A stretch of DNA of 64,000 nucleotides from Impatiens glandulifera. Lineage: Eukaryota; Streptophyta; Magnoliopsida; Ericales; Balsaminaceae. The stretch is taken from positions 54,084,587 to 54,148,586 of the forward strand of contig NC_061865.1 of the NCBI RefSeq assembly GCF_907164915.1, read 5' to 3'. Made by a program: the position numbers and the translations under genes. How positions within the stretch are numbered: the first letter of the stretch is position 1; each line of letters opens with the position of its first letter. Shown here piece after piece: positions 20,146-29,455 of this stretch. Below the pieces are notes generated by a model. That model ran no database searches, was not told the origin of the DNA, and worked only from the letters and a program-made list of their open reading frames with translations.

Positions 20146-20207
20146 TATATCCCATAATCACCAGCTTTATAGGACTTGAAGTAACCTTTGTGTAGAGTAA
20201 TATGGAA

Positions 20208-21115
20208 TTAGGCACCTGTGTCAACAATCCATGTTGTTTCATTTGAAGATGTGCTAAGACAAGAGTCTTGACTGTTAAAAACATATGTCAGTTCACCATC
20301 TGAAGCATAAGTAGATGTATCTGCACTCTGTTCTTTCTTTTCTCTGGGCTTCACTGTACCCTTCGCTTTATCATTTTTAAATTTCCAGCACTTGTTTTTC
20401 CAGTGACCCATTTTACCACAGTAATGGCAAGCACCATCCTTCGTTTGGAGCTCTAGACTTGCTTCTAGACTTTCCCCTGCTCGAACCACTCTTATTATCC
20501 TTTGATCTTCCTCTATCAGCCACCAACATATCAGACTTAGAGGGTTTATCTACCTTTCGATTCTCCTCATCAAGTAAGGAACTTGTGACAAATGTCATGT
20601 TGAATTTACCATTTGGTGCTGAGTTACTGAGAGTGATAATAAGTGTCTCCCAACTTGCAGGCAAAGATCCAAGGACTAAAAGTGCTTGCACCTCATCATC
20701 AAAGTTTATCTTCATACTACTCAACTGATTCAAAATATTTTGAAATTCATTCAAGTGCTTAGCAATTGATTTATTATCAATATACTTTAGATTCACCAGC
20801 CTTCGTACTAGTGCTGTTTTATTCTCTCCTGACATCCCAACATAGAGAGCTTCAAGTTTGCTCCACACACCATACGTCATAGTCTCATTCTTAACATGGT
20901 GCACAACATTTACACCAACCCAGGAACAAATAAAGCTGTAGGCCTTTCTATCTATCTTTTTTTCAATCAGCCTCTTTCGTAGTCTCAGGTCTAACACCCT
21001 CATTTTCAATTGCTTTATTCAAATTATCTGAAACTAACAGATCATTAATCATCAGTTTCCATTGCCTGTAATTTGTACCATTCAGACTCACCATATCAGG
21101 TCTAGATTTCCCCAT
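20208..21115 (-). pseudogene. Copia gag and protease start
   Basis: Starts MGKSRPDMVSLNGTNYRQWK (21115), a typical Copia gag N-terminus. TGA replaces the Trp after KEAD near 20966, and a frameshift lies in the following A7 run. Gag resumes as RKAYSFICSWVG and VWSKLEALY. After a second shift comes the zinc knuckle CHYCGKMGHWKNKC (C-x2-C-x4-H-x4-C, about 20429-20388) and the protease motif WIVDTGA at 20228-20208. A TAA takes the place of the following Ser codon; FHIT continues beyond it. Confidence 0.92.
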
Positions 21116-21239
21116 TATTACTGCCTTAACAACTGACAAAAACCCCAGCAAAGAAACCAGTTGATCTCTTTTATTAATTTCTCCAAATAACCAGCAGAGC
21201 ACTCTACTCTAATGTTAAACCAGATAACCAATCAATACT

Positions 21240-21251
21240 GCTCTGATACCA
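21240..21251 (-). promoter_or_regulatory. Copia primer-binding site
   Basis: TGGTATCAGAGC on the minus strand, one base inside the 5' LTR. This is the plant Copia site complementary to the initiator methionine tRNA. Confidence 0.95.
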
Positions 21252-21252
21252 C

Positions 21253-21758
21253 TGTTGGGTTTTACAACAACAAAACTAAGGATCTTCTTCGAAATCAAAC
21301 CTGTAACAAATCAGTTTCCAAATCGTCTATGACGACAAACATATTACGAAGATTGAAATAGCACAAAGCAATAAACGACAACACAATATACGTGGTTCGG
21401 TCAAAATCGACATACGTCCACGGGAGGGATAAGTTTCACTAAATCAAAGAAATGTCAATAGTAGAAACTTACATGCTCTGCTCTCAAATAAAAGAAGTGA
21501 TTACACTAGAAATGATTGGACTACTCCACAATCAAAAGTTCCCCCAATCTTTCTCTCTGGATTAGCCAAAGAACAACAAGAAGAAGAAGGAAACCAGAAA
21601 ACCCTAGATCTGTAATTCACTCTCTCTCAACCTTATTGTATTATGAGAAAATACCAAAAAAAATATGTATACTCTAACCCGTTTTCATAACAGAAAACCC
21701 TGACCCGTTTACCCAGAATTTAAAAAACCCGCCCGCAATAGCAAGGAACACCTGAACA
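21253..21758 (-). repeat. Copia 5' LTR
   Basis: 506 bp, partner of 16007-16510. It has a 3-bp insertion in the AACAAGAAGAAG run relative to the other LTR. Confidence 0.95.
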
Positions 21759-21900
21759 CTCCTTACCGCCCGTGCAATTCAAAAACAGAGTTGATAGCCA
21801 CGGTCACCCTCACGGAGATTCAACATCGAGGGGTAAGATAAGATCGGATAAACTTTTGTAACGAACCCACTGAATTAAAACTTAACATGAATAAGGAGAA
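21759..21900 (-). pseudogene. DELLA/GRAS pseudogene, 5' part
   Basis: Minus strand, reading toward the Copia border: KSLSDL in one frame, SMLNLREGD in another, and VAINSVFELHGR in a third. These match the GRAS leucine-heptad region of DELLA proteins (...SLADLDASMLDLR..., VAVNSVFELH). The next expected residues, near IEKVLSSVK, are found at 16006 on the other side of the Copia element. Frames are shifted by a base near 21818, and a TAA follows ELHGR. No upstream DELLA-motif region is recognised between 21900 and 22094. Confidence 0.8.
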
Positions 21901-22094
21901 TATAATGAGAAATAGAACGACGAGAATGAATGATGACTGTGACTAATAATGGAAGAGATAACATTTTTAAACTTATTAACAATGATTTTAGTAATTATTT
22001 TGTAAATAATATTACAGCATGAGATAATACAAAAATTCAGTATCCTTGTAGAAGTATAACTTTAACAATAAGAGTAAGGATAGTCATATTCCAT
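21901..22094. other. AT-rich spacer
   Basis: No gene or element recognised between the DELLA relic and the LINE fragment. Confidence 0.5.
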
Positions 22095-23305
22095 TGTTTT
22101 AACTTTTAACATTCTCTTGTGCTCGAAAAAACTCTACCACCCCATTCATCACATATTAGCCAACAAAACTCCAGTTACTCTTGAAAATATCTGCGTTAAA
22201 TCTATCTGGTTCGGGACTCAAATCCCCATTCATGTGGAAAACCTACTGCCTAATCTCCTCTTCAATCATCCTTCCAACTTCCTGAATTACATGTTTCAAC
22301 CATAATCCTTCTAAGATACTCAATTTTGCTGGAATTGTTCTTCCTAGTACCAATAAGTTCCTATAAAATTTGATGGCCTCCTCATGCACCTGCTATTGCC
22401 CAATAGTCACTTCCCCATTTCCCTTTTCCAGTCTAACCACTCGATTCCGCATTTTTCTAGCCGAGCATTTCTTGTAAAAGAATTCCGTGTTTTTTTCCCA
22501 TAATGACAACCAGTTCTTCTTTGATTTCTTTTTAGCAAAGTTTTTTCTTCGCAAGAACTGAGTGCTCTAAATTCAGCTAGCATAGTTTTCTCCTCTTTCA
22601 CGAATTCATTTGGATCCTTTTTACTAAACATTTGTTTCTGAATTTTTTCAGCTTTGCTCTAGCCTCATCAACCCTAATTGATATGTTTCTATATTTTACA
22701 CTATTAAACTTATGCAACTGAATTTTGAGCAATTACCTTCTCGATAACTTGAAATATCAAGGTTCCATTAATATGAGTAGCCCAAATAACCACCAGAATG
22801 GGTATAATCTGTTATCATTCATCCAAAAGTTGAAAATTTTGAAAGACTTTTGACCCTTTTCTCCTTTACCCAGTTTAATTTAATCGGACAATGATCAAAT
22901 ATTCTTGGATTTAAAACATGGATATGAATTTTGGGAGATTTAGTCACCCATGCCTCATTAACCAGACCTCTATCAATCTAGCTTCTTTTCACTTGTTCAC
23001 TCCTCCGAGACACGAAGACCAAGTAAAAGGATTTCCTGAGTTGGTGGGTTCCATATAGTCAATACCCCTTATGCATTCAATGAAATCAATCATCCCCTAG
23101 TTATTCTAGTATCCAGACACCGCTCTTGCTCCTATTTTGAACTTAGAATTATCCTACATAAATAATTTGCCAAGAGTTCTCCTACATAAACTTCAACCAT
23201 AATAATTTGTTCCTTGTTTAGTATCTTATTTACTTCAACTAACTCCTTATTCCTACACACCCAAATTCTATCGGTTCTAGCATTAGGGTTATGCACAAAT
23301 TCCCA
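22095..23305 (-). mobile_element. LINE fragment: endonuclease and RT fingers
   Basis: Minus strand, truncated at both ends. 23305-23160 has the endonuclease N-terminal half (QYTYVWEFVHNPNAR, DRIWVCRNKE, EQIIMVEVYVGE). About 23070-22900 has GNPFTWS and the DHCPI-type block. 22631-22407 has the linker (DPNEFVKEEKTMLAEFRALS), and 22250-22100 has the RT start (MNGDLSPEPDRF, SNWSFVG). Stops and shifts occur throughout. It matches the middle portion of ORF2, which is absent from the other LINE copies here, so it may or may not be the same family. Confidence 0.82.
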
Positions 23306-23770
23306 CACATATGTGTATTGTTCTATTTTCTTCAGTTTCTCTTGTTTCTTTTGAATAATGGTTTGGGACATATTGGTAAGGAGGATTGTGATATGAAAAA
23401 AAATGTGTTTGGAAAGTTGTTTGATTTTATGTTGGATGATAATTACCATTAATATATTTGATGTTACGTGTAAGATTCGCCTAATTTTTATACAATGTTT
23501 TTTTTTTTCTTTTGATAAGAATTACTTAGAACATATATTGAATATAAGAGTAATTTTAGTTAAGCAGCAAACATTTTATTTGGTTCTAAACAAGTTGATA
23601 ACTAAGATAAATAAAGTAATTGTGCAACATTCTCAATTAAAAGAATCTTAACTTAATAGTGTTATAAGTACAATGTTCATTTATCAATTAAATAACATTT
23701 TGGTTTTGAGTTGTCTTATTAACTTCTTCTTTATTGAATAAAAGATAATAATAATTATTATTATTATTAT
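23306..23770 (+). pseudogene. Relic of a second DUF2775 gene: 3' UTR and flank only
   Basis: From TTCTATTTTCTTCAGTTTCT (23321) to about 23770 this repeats 11651-12075, with shared stretches such as CTTGTTTCTTTTGAATAATG, GAACATATATTGAATATAAG and AACAAGTTGATAACT. It therefore derives from duplication of the DUF2775 gene with its flank. No coding repeat remains; a LINE fragment abuts exactly where the coding region would be approached. Several small indels separate the copies, so the duplication is old. Confidence 0.8.
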
Positions 23771-23903
23771 AATAAATTAGATAAATATGGAAACATTATT
23801 TATTCTTAATATTATCTCCTTTTTATCTTCATTTTAAATCTCTTTTTTTGTGTGAGTATTTTTAACTTGTGATAATTATTTCTTACATAAGTGTGATTTT
23901 ATC

Positions 23904-24150
23904 GAATTCGGATCTGCTGTCCCAAAATAATGTCCCACTTGATGTCTCATAAGAGAGAAGAGAGTGGAGAGAGGAAATAAAAAATTGAATATTAAAATAA
24001 AATATCGTATATATAATTTTTTAGCGTTTAGAATTTAGGATTTAGAGGTTAGAATTTAGGGTTTAGGGTTTAGGATTTATTTCATATATATAATTTTTTA
24101 TTTTTTTTATTTATCAAAGCTTCGTTTGGAACAGCAGATTCTCACCCGAC
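23904..24150. mobile_element. MITE with telomere-like interior
   Basis: Terminal inverted repeats GGATCTGCTGTCCCAAA and (complement) GAATCTGCTGTTCCAAA, flanked by direct TTTATC (23898-23903, 24151-24156). The interior at 24024-24080 is a run of TTTAGGG-like units (TTTAGGGTTTAGGGTTTAGG with variants GGATTTAG and GGTTAGAA). No coding capacity. Confidence 0.72.
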
Positions 24151-24156
24151 TTTATC

Positions 24157-24874
24157 ATCTTTAGTGGATTAATAAAATATTTCATATTTCCAAAGAATAA
24201 TTATGTGGTTGAAAATAATTTATTGTTATTTTTAATTTATCTATCATAGTCATAGTGTTGTATATTGTAATTTTCAAATAAATTATGGTATCTTTCTAGC
24301 TTGGACAAAATTATAATATTGTAGTAAGTATATTATAAAACTTTTGTTTAAAAATATTTTATTTTAAATTATCATTAATTTTAATAATTATAAATAAATT
24401 ATATATATATATATATAAATTAAAATTATTAATCTTAGTAAAATTTAAAATAAAATCATTATTAAAATATTTAATGTTTATTATTTTTAATGAAAATATA
24501 TTAAAAATGTTAATATAATTGATAATATATATATAATTCATTCATAATTATTATATTTATTATACTTTATTTATTTATTTTTTTATGTTTTGTTTCCGAT
24601 CTTTGTACTTCATATCATTCTCTTTTAGTTGTGTTATTAGTATCACTTCATGTTCGGCTCTATTCAACAGTTTTGTCGAGTTTTCAATACATAAGCTTCT
24701 ATACCAAGCAATTTTTTTTTTAATTAAAATAGAAGAATAATGATAAATAAATAAAAGGCCTTAGTCGTGGCAAATGGCCGTCACCGGACGAAGACAGCAA
24801 CAGAAGCGTCTACATTGATAATTAAAAAAAAAATTAATATGAGGAAGACAAAAAAAATAAAATAAACTGACACT
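24157..24874. other. AT-rich spacer
   Basis: Nothing recognised. 24750-24800 has a short GC-richer patch (GGCAAATGGCCGTCACCGGA) of unknown origin. Confidence 0.5.
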
Positions 24875-25047
24875 GGTTAGTTCGATGCTACATGTACTTG
24901 GTAATGTAAGTATTCATTAAAAGAGTGCCACATGTACAAAGAGAAAAAAATTAACAAATGAGAGAGGTGATGCTTTACTTTTGCGTATAGGTGTCATTTT
25001 ATGAGTGAGATACAGATAGTACTTGTACATGTAGCATCGAATTAACC
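24875..25047 (+). mobile_element. MITE, TTCGATGCTAC family, copy 2
   Basis: 23-bp terminal inverted repeats: GGTTAGTTCGATGCTACATG at the left (24875) and CATGTAGCATCGAATTAACC at the right (ends 25047). The body matches 5537-5708 in the opposite orientation. GACACT occurs immediately left (24869-24874) and three bases beyond the right end (25051-25056), a possible target duplication. Confidence 0.85.
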
Positions 25048-25319
25048 ACCGACACTCATGTTAAAAATAAAATTAAATAAAAAATTGAAGAGTCATCTTA
25101 AAGGTTGGAGTTTATAGGTCTATTTAATATTATAAGTTATTATTGTTTTTAATAAATTTAAACCTTAAATTGAATTTAGTTTAAGAGTCATTTAAAAATT
25201 TAAGAGTTTTTTTTTTAAAAAAAAATCCACTTCTTTAACCTTTTATTATCATAAATTTGTGAGAGAATACTTGATCAAACATTCTCAAGTATGTCTTTGA
25301 TGTTAACATTCTCAACAGT

Positions 25320-25775
25320 CGATCTAACATTCCCAACAAAGTGGTATCAGAAGAAGGATGTCTTTGATGTTAACATTCCCAACAAAGTGGTATCAGAGCA
25401 AAGATGTCTTTGATGTTCAAATATATGCGTCTTACGAAGAACAATTATGATAGTTGGTCTATCCGAGTAAAGACGTTACTCGGTTCCCAGGGTGAATGGG
25501 AAATCGTCAATGATGGGATTGTCGAACCTGATGAGAATGCGACGTTAGCCCTGATTCAAGCGTTCGAGAAGAACAAAAAATCGTCAATGATGGGATTATC
25601 GAACCTGATGAGAATGCGACGTTAGCCCTGATTCAAGCGTTCGAGAAGAACAGAAAGAAGGATCAACATGCCCTTTCTATCATTCACCAATGTCTGGATG
25701 ATATTGATTTTGAGAAAGTAGCAAATGTGTCAACGTCGAAAGAGGCATGGGAAATTCTAGAAGTATATATGTTAA
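25320..25775 (+). mobile_element. Copia 5' fragment with gag start
   Basis: The primer site TGGTATCAGAGCA (25389) is preceded by an LTR-end-like AACATTCCCAACA. A ~57-bp duplication places an earlier imperfect copy at 25341. Gag begins at 25404 with MSLMFKYMRLTKNNYDSWSI, a typical UBN2-type gag N-terminus, and runs through DENATLALIQAFEKN. A 77-bp direct duplication (25501-25577, 25578-25651) breaks the frame. After it, DDIDFEKVANVSTSKEAWEI is still readable up to about 25763. No LTR pair or pol was found. Confidence 0.82.
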
Positions 25776-26363
25776 TTATTTTAAGCAACTATTATTAAAA
25801 AAATAATTACATTTATTTTGGTTCGGCTCGAGATATATCAAATCATCCCCGCCCTGAATTTCGGTCAACATATTTTAGGTTTTTCTCGATCTGTCCAAAT
25901 TCCTGGTCAAAACAGGAAAAATCACACAAATTGGTACGATTCAGTTATTGCGGGAGGGGTTTAAATTGTCATCTTAGACCCCACCTTCTCTGGTTAAAAA
26001 AAAAATCTAATTTATATTAGTGTTGAACTCACAACATAAATATAACTATAAAAGTATTTAACCAATTAAATTTCGATTACTTTCATTAATTTTAAATACA
26101 AAACAATTTTATAATATTAATATAAAATAAAAGTTAAATAAAAAATAAAAAATAAAATATTTTTTTAACCCAAGGCCCACACTTTGGGACCGGCACTGCT
26201 CAAAATGTTTGTCAGTAAATGGGTCTCCAATTAAATCTCATAAAGAAATGTTGATATGCAAACTACTCGCATTAATTAACACTACATTCTTTACCTTACA
26301 TACTACTTTATATATGAAACAACCAAGATTGCATTATTATGGTGGTAACATCAATCACGATAA
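25776..26363. other. Spacer downstream of the BURP gene
   Basis: No gene. A GC-richer patch at 25840-25990 (CATCCCCGCCCTGAATTTCG) is bordered by AT-rich DNA. The BURP 3' UTR presumably lies in 26200-26363; no clear AATAAA was seen, and AATAAT on the minus strand near 26333-26338 is the best candidate signal. Confidence 0.5.
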
Positions 26364-27364
26364 TCAAATCAAAGTCGATGAAGATGGAATCCAAACAAGA
26401 TGATCGGCGGGGAAGAAGTGGCACACCGATGAAGAACCAGGCTCAGTTTCTGTAACCTTAAAGGAAACGTGGGTTTTGCTCCAATGGGAAGTATCCATGT
26501 GGCAAACCGCAACCGCCTCCACTCTATCTCCATTCTCACCCTTCAACAAGACCTTAAACACCTTGTTTTCGTTCTCTTGATAATGGCAATAGAACACCGC
26601 ATATGGGTAACGCAACGAATGACAAGGCAAGATTTTTGAAGCCGCGTCATATTCCGAGAAATCCATGATCGTAAAGTTTTGGTAAAGAGTGTTAGATTTT
26701 GTTAGATGAATGGTAGATACGGATCGGATTTTCGAAACATGATCAAATCCAAGCATGTCACGGGCAAATTCAAGCATGGACTCCAAAGAGGTTGCACATA
26801 ACTTGGTCTCGCCGATTATTGGGTTCATCTCACAAACTTTAAGGGTTTTCTCCATGGCTACGGCTTGTTGGGATTGTTGAGGGAAAGAGAAGAATCTAAG
26901 AAGGGAAGGAAGCTCTTGAGATGAGAAAGGGAGAGATTCGGCCTCCTTTCTTGGCAAGAAACGAGGAGAGGATGAAGGGTCTATTCTAGGAAAGTAGGTA
27001 GGAAATGTGTTCCCAACCTTTAGTTCATCAAACACGAAAAACACTGTCGTTGAAGGATCATTCAACATCATGTGATGGCCGTGTTGATGATGGTGGTGAT
27101 CGCGATGAACTGCCATTTCAATGTGGGATTTGTCGGATTGATCAATGATCGAAACTCTTTGACTATAACTAGCATCGTGTTCTCCGGAAGATAACGTCGT
27201 AGATTGACAACTTGCATGAGAAAACTATATAGATTGATAAAAAAAAAAAAGTTAGTTGTTCATGCTAATAGTACATTAAAGAAATTATATGGTTGAATAA
27301 AATTAGTTACCATAAAAAGAAGAAGACGAAGCAAAACATTGCAAGGACCAATTCTATAACTCAT
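26364..27364 (-). CDS. BURP-domain protein, secreted
   Basis: Two exons, minus strand: 27364-27311 (18 codons) and 27224-26364 (286 codons plus stop), phase 0, about 304 residues. Exon 1, MSYRIGPCNVLLRLLLFM, with FSHASC across the junction, forms a signal peptide. A His-rich stretch (HRDHHHHQHGHH, residues ~58-69) follows. The BURP domain starts at VFFVFDELKVGNTF (~residue 79) and ends near the C-terminus. Its signature is complete: CH-x10-CH-x26-CH-x25-CH, with HSLRYPYAVFYCH, CHMDTSHWSKTHVSF and DHLVWIP. The short region before the domain resembles USP/BNM2-type BURP proteins rather than RD22 or PG1-beta, which have long repeats there. BURP proteins are plant-specific extracellular or vacuolar proteins; some act as copper-dependent peptide cyclases, but this one shows no core-peptide repeat. 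The start is set by the signal peptide and by a donor/acceptor pair that keeps frame; the open frame alone would begin at 27116 and lack a signal. The frame is intact, so the gene is probably functional. Confidence 0.92.
27225..27310 (-). other. Intron of the BURP gene
   Basis: 86 nt, GTAACTAATTTTATTC at the donor and a long T run before CAATCTATATAG at the acceptor; phase 0. The donor and the following ~12 nt are conserved in the U-unit copies. Confidence 0.85.
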
Positions 27365-27412
27365 CTTTCTTATCTTTTATGTGATATTCCAGGAAGAAAG
27401 AAAAATATTGAA

Positions 27413-27425
27413 GGATATTTATAGG
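27413..27425 (-). promoter_or_regulatory. TATA box of the BURP gene
   Basis: CCTATAAATATCC on the minus strand, about 50 bp upstream of the ATG. The same CTATAAATATATTTC-type box is kept in nearly every U-unit copy of this region. Confidence 0.7.
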
Positions 27426-27515
27426 CCATGACCAATTAAATGAGTACCTACAAATAAAAAAAAATAATCTATCACAAAATGTTGATATGTTGTTATTGTA
27501 GAGGCCTTAATATTA

Positions 27516-27713
27516 CTAGCATGTATCCCGTGCATTTGCACAAGTAATAATATAAAAACCGCGAAAAAAATATTACGGTAAAATTTTATGTGTGGGTTAA
27601 CCCACAATCCGACCTAAGTATCCATTTACTATCACATATATCCAAATTAACCACAGCTCTCGACCCGACAATTCGAACACTTTAAAAATTAAGCATCATT
27701 ATATATATATAGA
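27516..27713 (-). mobile_element. Nonautonomous Helitron-like element in BURP upstream region
   Basis: 198 bp. Read on the minus strand it begins TCTATATATATA and ends with a short hairpin GTGCAAATGCAC, ten bases, then CTAG, with A and T as the flanking bases (no target duplication). These are the terminal features of Helitrons. The first ~150 bp are the same as the body of an S unit; the last ~45 bp (ACCGTAATATTT... to CTAG) are not. A second copy with CTAG lies at 28531. The insertion is about 90 bp upstream of the BURP TATA box. The Helitron call is inference from ends only. Confidence 0.55.
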
Positions 27714-28530
27714 TTAGTTAGTTGAAAAATTGAACTTATATTGTTATCTTTCACATATATAAGACCTTAAATTTATCTTTATTTTTATTTTTATTTTTAT
27801 CTTTATCTTCTTTTTATTTATAATAAATAAAATTATTTCAAAATAACCCTTATATCAAACATGCCCTAATTTTATCTTTTTTGAGAATGTGAATTTAACA
27901 TTGCATGATGTGACAACTTAAAAGATCCATGTTTAAATAATTTTATTTATTTGAAATTATAAATCAGGATAATATATTCAGGAAGTATAAATATATAATA
28001 AAAAATAAATTATTTAAAAAAAAAGATAATATACTTTGAAAAATATAAATATGAATTAATAAATAAAATAAAAAATTATTGAAATAACTCAAACTAATTA
28101 AAATATTATAATAAACTAAAATTATAAAATATATTTGTATTTATTCAAATTGTATAAAAAGATAAGGTAAAAATAATTTAATTAATAAAATAAATAATTA
28201 TTGGAAAAAAAACTTTTCAGGTCTCTCTTATTAGCTTTTAGCCTTTCACCATGTAGCGGTAAAGTAACGAACTCAAGTAGTTTTCGTAGTTAGGCTGTTT
28301 TAGTTAAGTATCCCTAGGGATATAATGGAGTGGATCAGGACGGATTGAGAAATTAAATATATATAATTCCTTATTTATATAAATTAAAGTAAAACTTCTA
28401 TAAATTAATACTCGATAAAATTTATAATTTCTCTAGTTCCAACTTGGGACAGTACAAATTATACCATAATTGATAAAATAATAAGATAATAATTTTTTTT
28501 AAATCTCACATATATACTGGTCTTAACAAA
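27714..28530. other. AT-rich spacer with MITE-like piece
   Basis: 27714-27750 is the start of another S unit (TTAGTTAGTTGAAAAATTGA), then unrelated AT-rich DNA. 28388-28495 (AAAACTTCTATAAATTAATA ... TTGGGACAGTACAAATTATA) resembles a common plant MITE family with CTCTATAAATTAAT ends, but the second end is decayed. No gene. Confidence 0.5.
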
Positions 28531-28711
28531 ACTAGCATGCATCCCGTGTATTTGCACGAGTAATAATATAAAAACCATGAAGAAATATTACGGTAAAAAT
28601 TTTATGGGTGGGTCAACCCACAATCTGATCCAAGTATCTATTTACTCTCACATATATCCAAATTAACCACAGCTCTCGACCCGACAATTCAGACACTTTA
28701 AAATTAAGCAT

Positions 28712-28772
<61 letters not shown>

Positions 28773-29090
28773 TTAATTAAAAAGTTGAACTTATATTGTT
28801 AAAATGTCGCGCGTTTATCAAATTTTGGGTTGAATTTAAAATATAAAGTGTTATTAGCCTAGTTGGTTAAAAGGTTGTACTTGTTTGGTTAGGTTGTAAG
28901 TTCAAACCATACTTATAGCATTTTTAATTTTATTTTTAACTATTTTAAGTTTATGGACGGGTCAACCCAAAATCCGACCCAAATTGGACGGGTCAACCCA
29001 AAATCCGACCCAAATATCAATTTATTTTCACATATATCCAAATTAACCACAGCTCTCGACCCCGTAATCCGGACACTTTAAAAATTAAGC

Positions 29091-29139
<49 letters not shown>

Positions 29140-29455
29140 TTAGTTAGTTAAAAAGTTGAACTTATATTGTTAAAATGTCACGCGTTTATCAAATTTTGGG
29201 TTGAATTTAAAATATAAAGTGTTATTAGTTTAGTTGGTTAAAAGGTTGTACTTGTTTTGTTAGGTTGCAAGTTCAAACCATACCTATAGTATTTTTAATT
29301 TTATTTTTAACCGTTTTAAGTTTATGGGCGGGTCAACCCACAATCCGACCCAAGTATCCATTTACTCTCACATATAGCCAAATTAACTACAACTATCGAC
29401 CCGACAATCCGGACATTTTAAAAATTAAGTATCATTATATATATATATATAAATT
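28531..29455 (+). repeat. S units, three copies in tandem
   Basis: The first copy carries the Helitron-like end CTAGCATGCATCCCGTG (28532), the second and third the standard form. A-box-like TAGCCTAGTTG at 28856 and GTTCAAACC-type B boxes near 28911 and 29271 are partly decayed. A 30-bp internal duplication GGACGGGTCAACCCAAAATC lies at 28955 and 28986. Confidence 0.85.

Larger units (their letters stand above)
16007..21758 (-). mobile_element. Copia LTR retrotransposon (Tnt1/Tork-like), inactive
   Basis: 5752 bp, bounded by direct LTRs that start TGTTGGGTTTT and end CACCT(C/G)AACA. The primer site is on the minus side of the right LTR, so the element reads on the minus strand. Domain order is gag, protease, integrase, reverse transcriptase, RNase H, as in Copia. 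A nearly matching 5-bp flank (CTCAT at 16002-16006, CTCCT at 21759-21763) fits a target duplication with one mutation. By hand I count about 25 substitutions and two small indels between the LTRs (near 5 percent), so the insertion is not recent. It is inserted in a DELLA pseudogene. Coding frames are broken by nonsense and frameshift changes, and a 153-bp minisatellite replaces the protease-integrase junction. Confidence 0.95.

Noticed and set aside
24024..24080. Chromosome-end telomere
   Set aside because: Only a few degenerate TTTAGGG units inside a MITE with inverted ends; interstitial.
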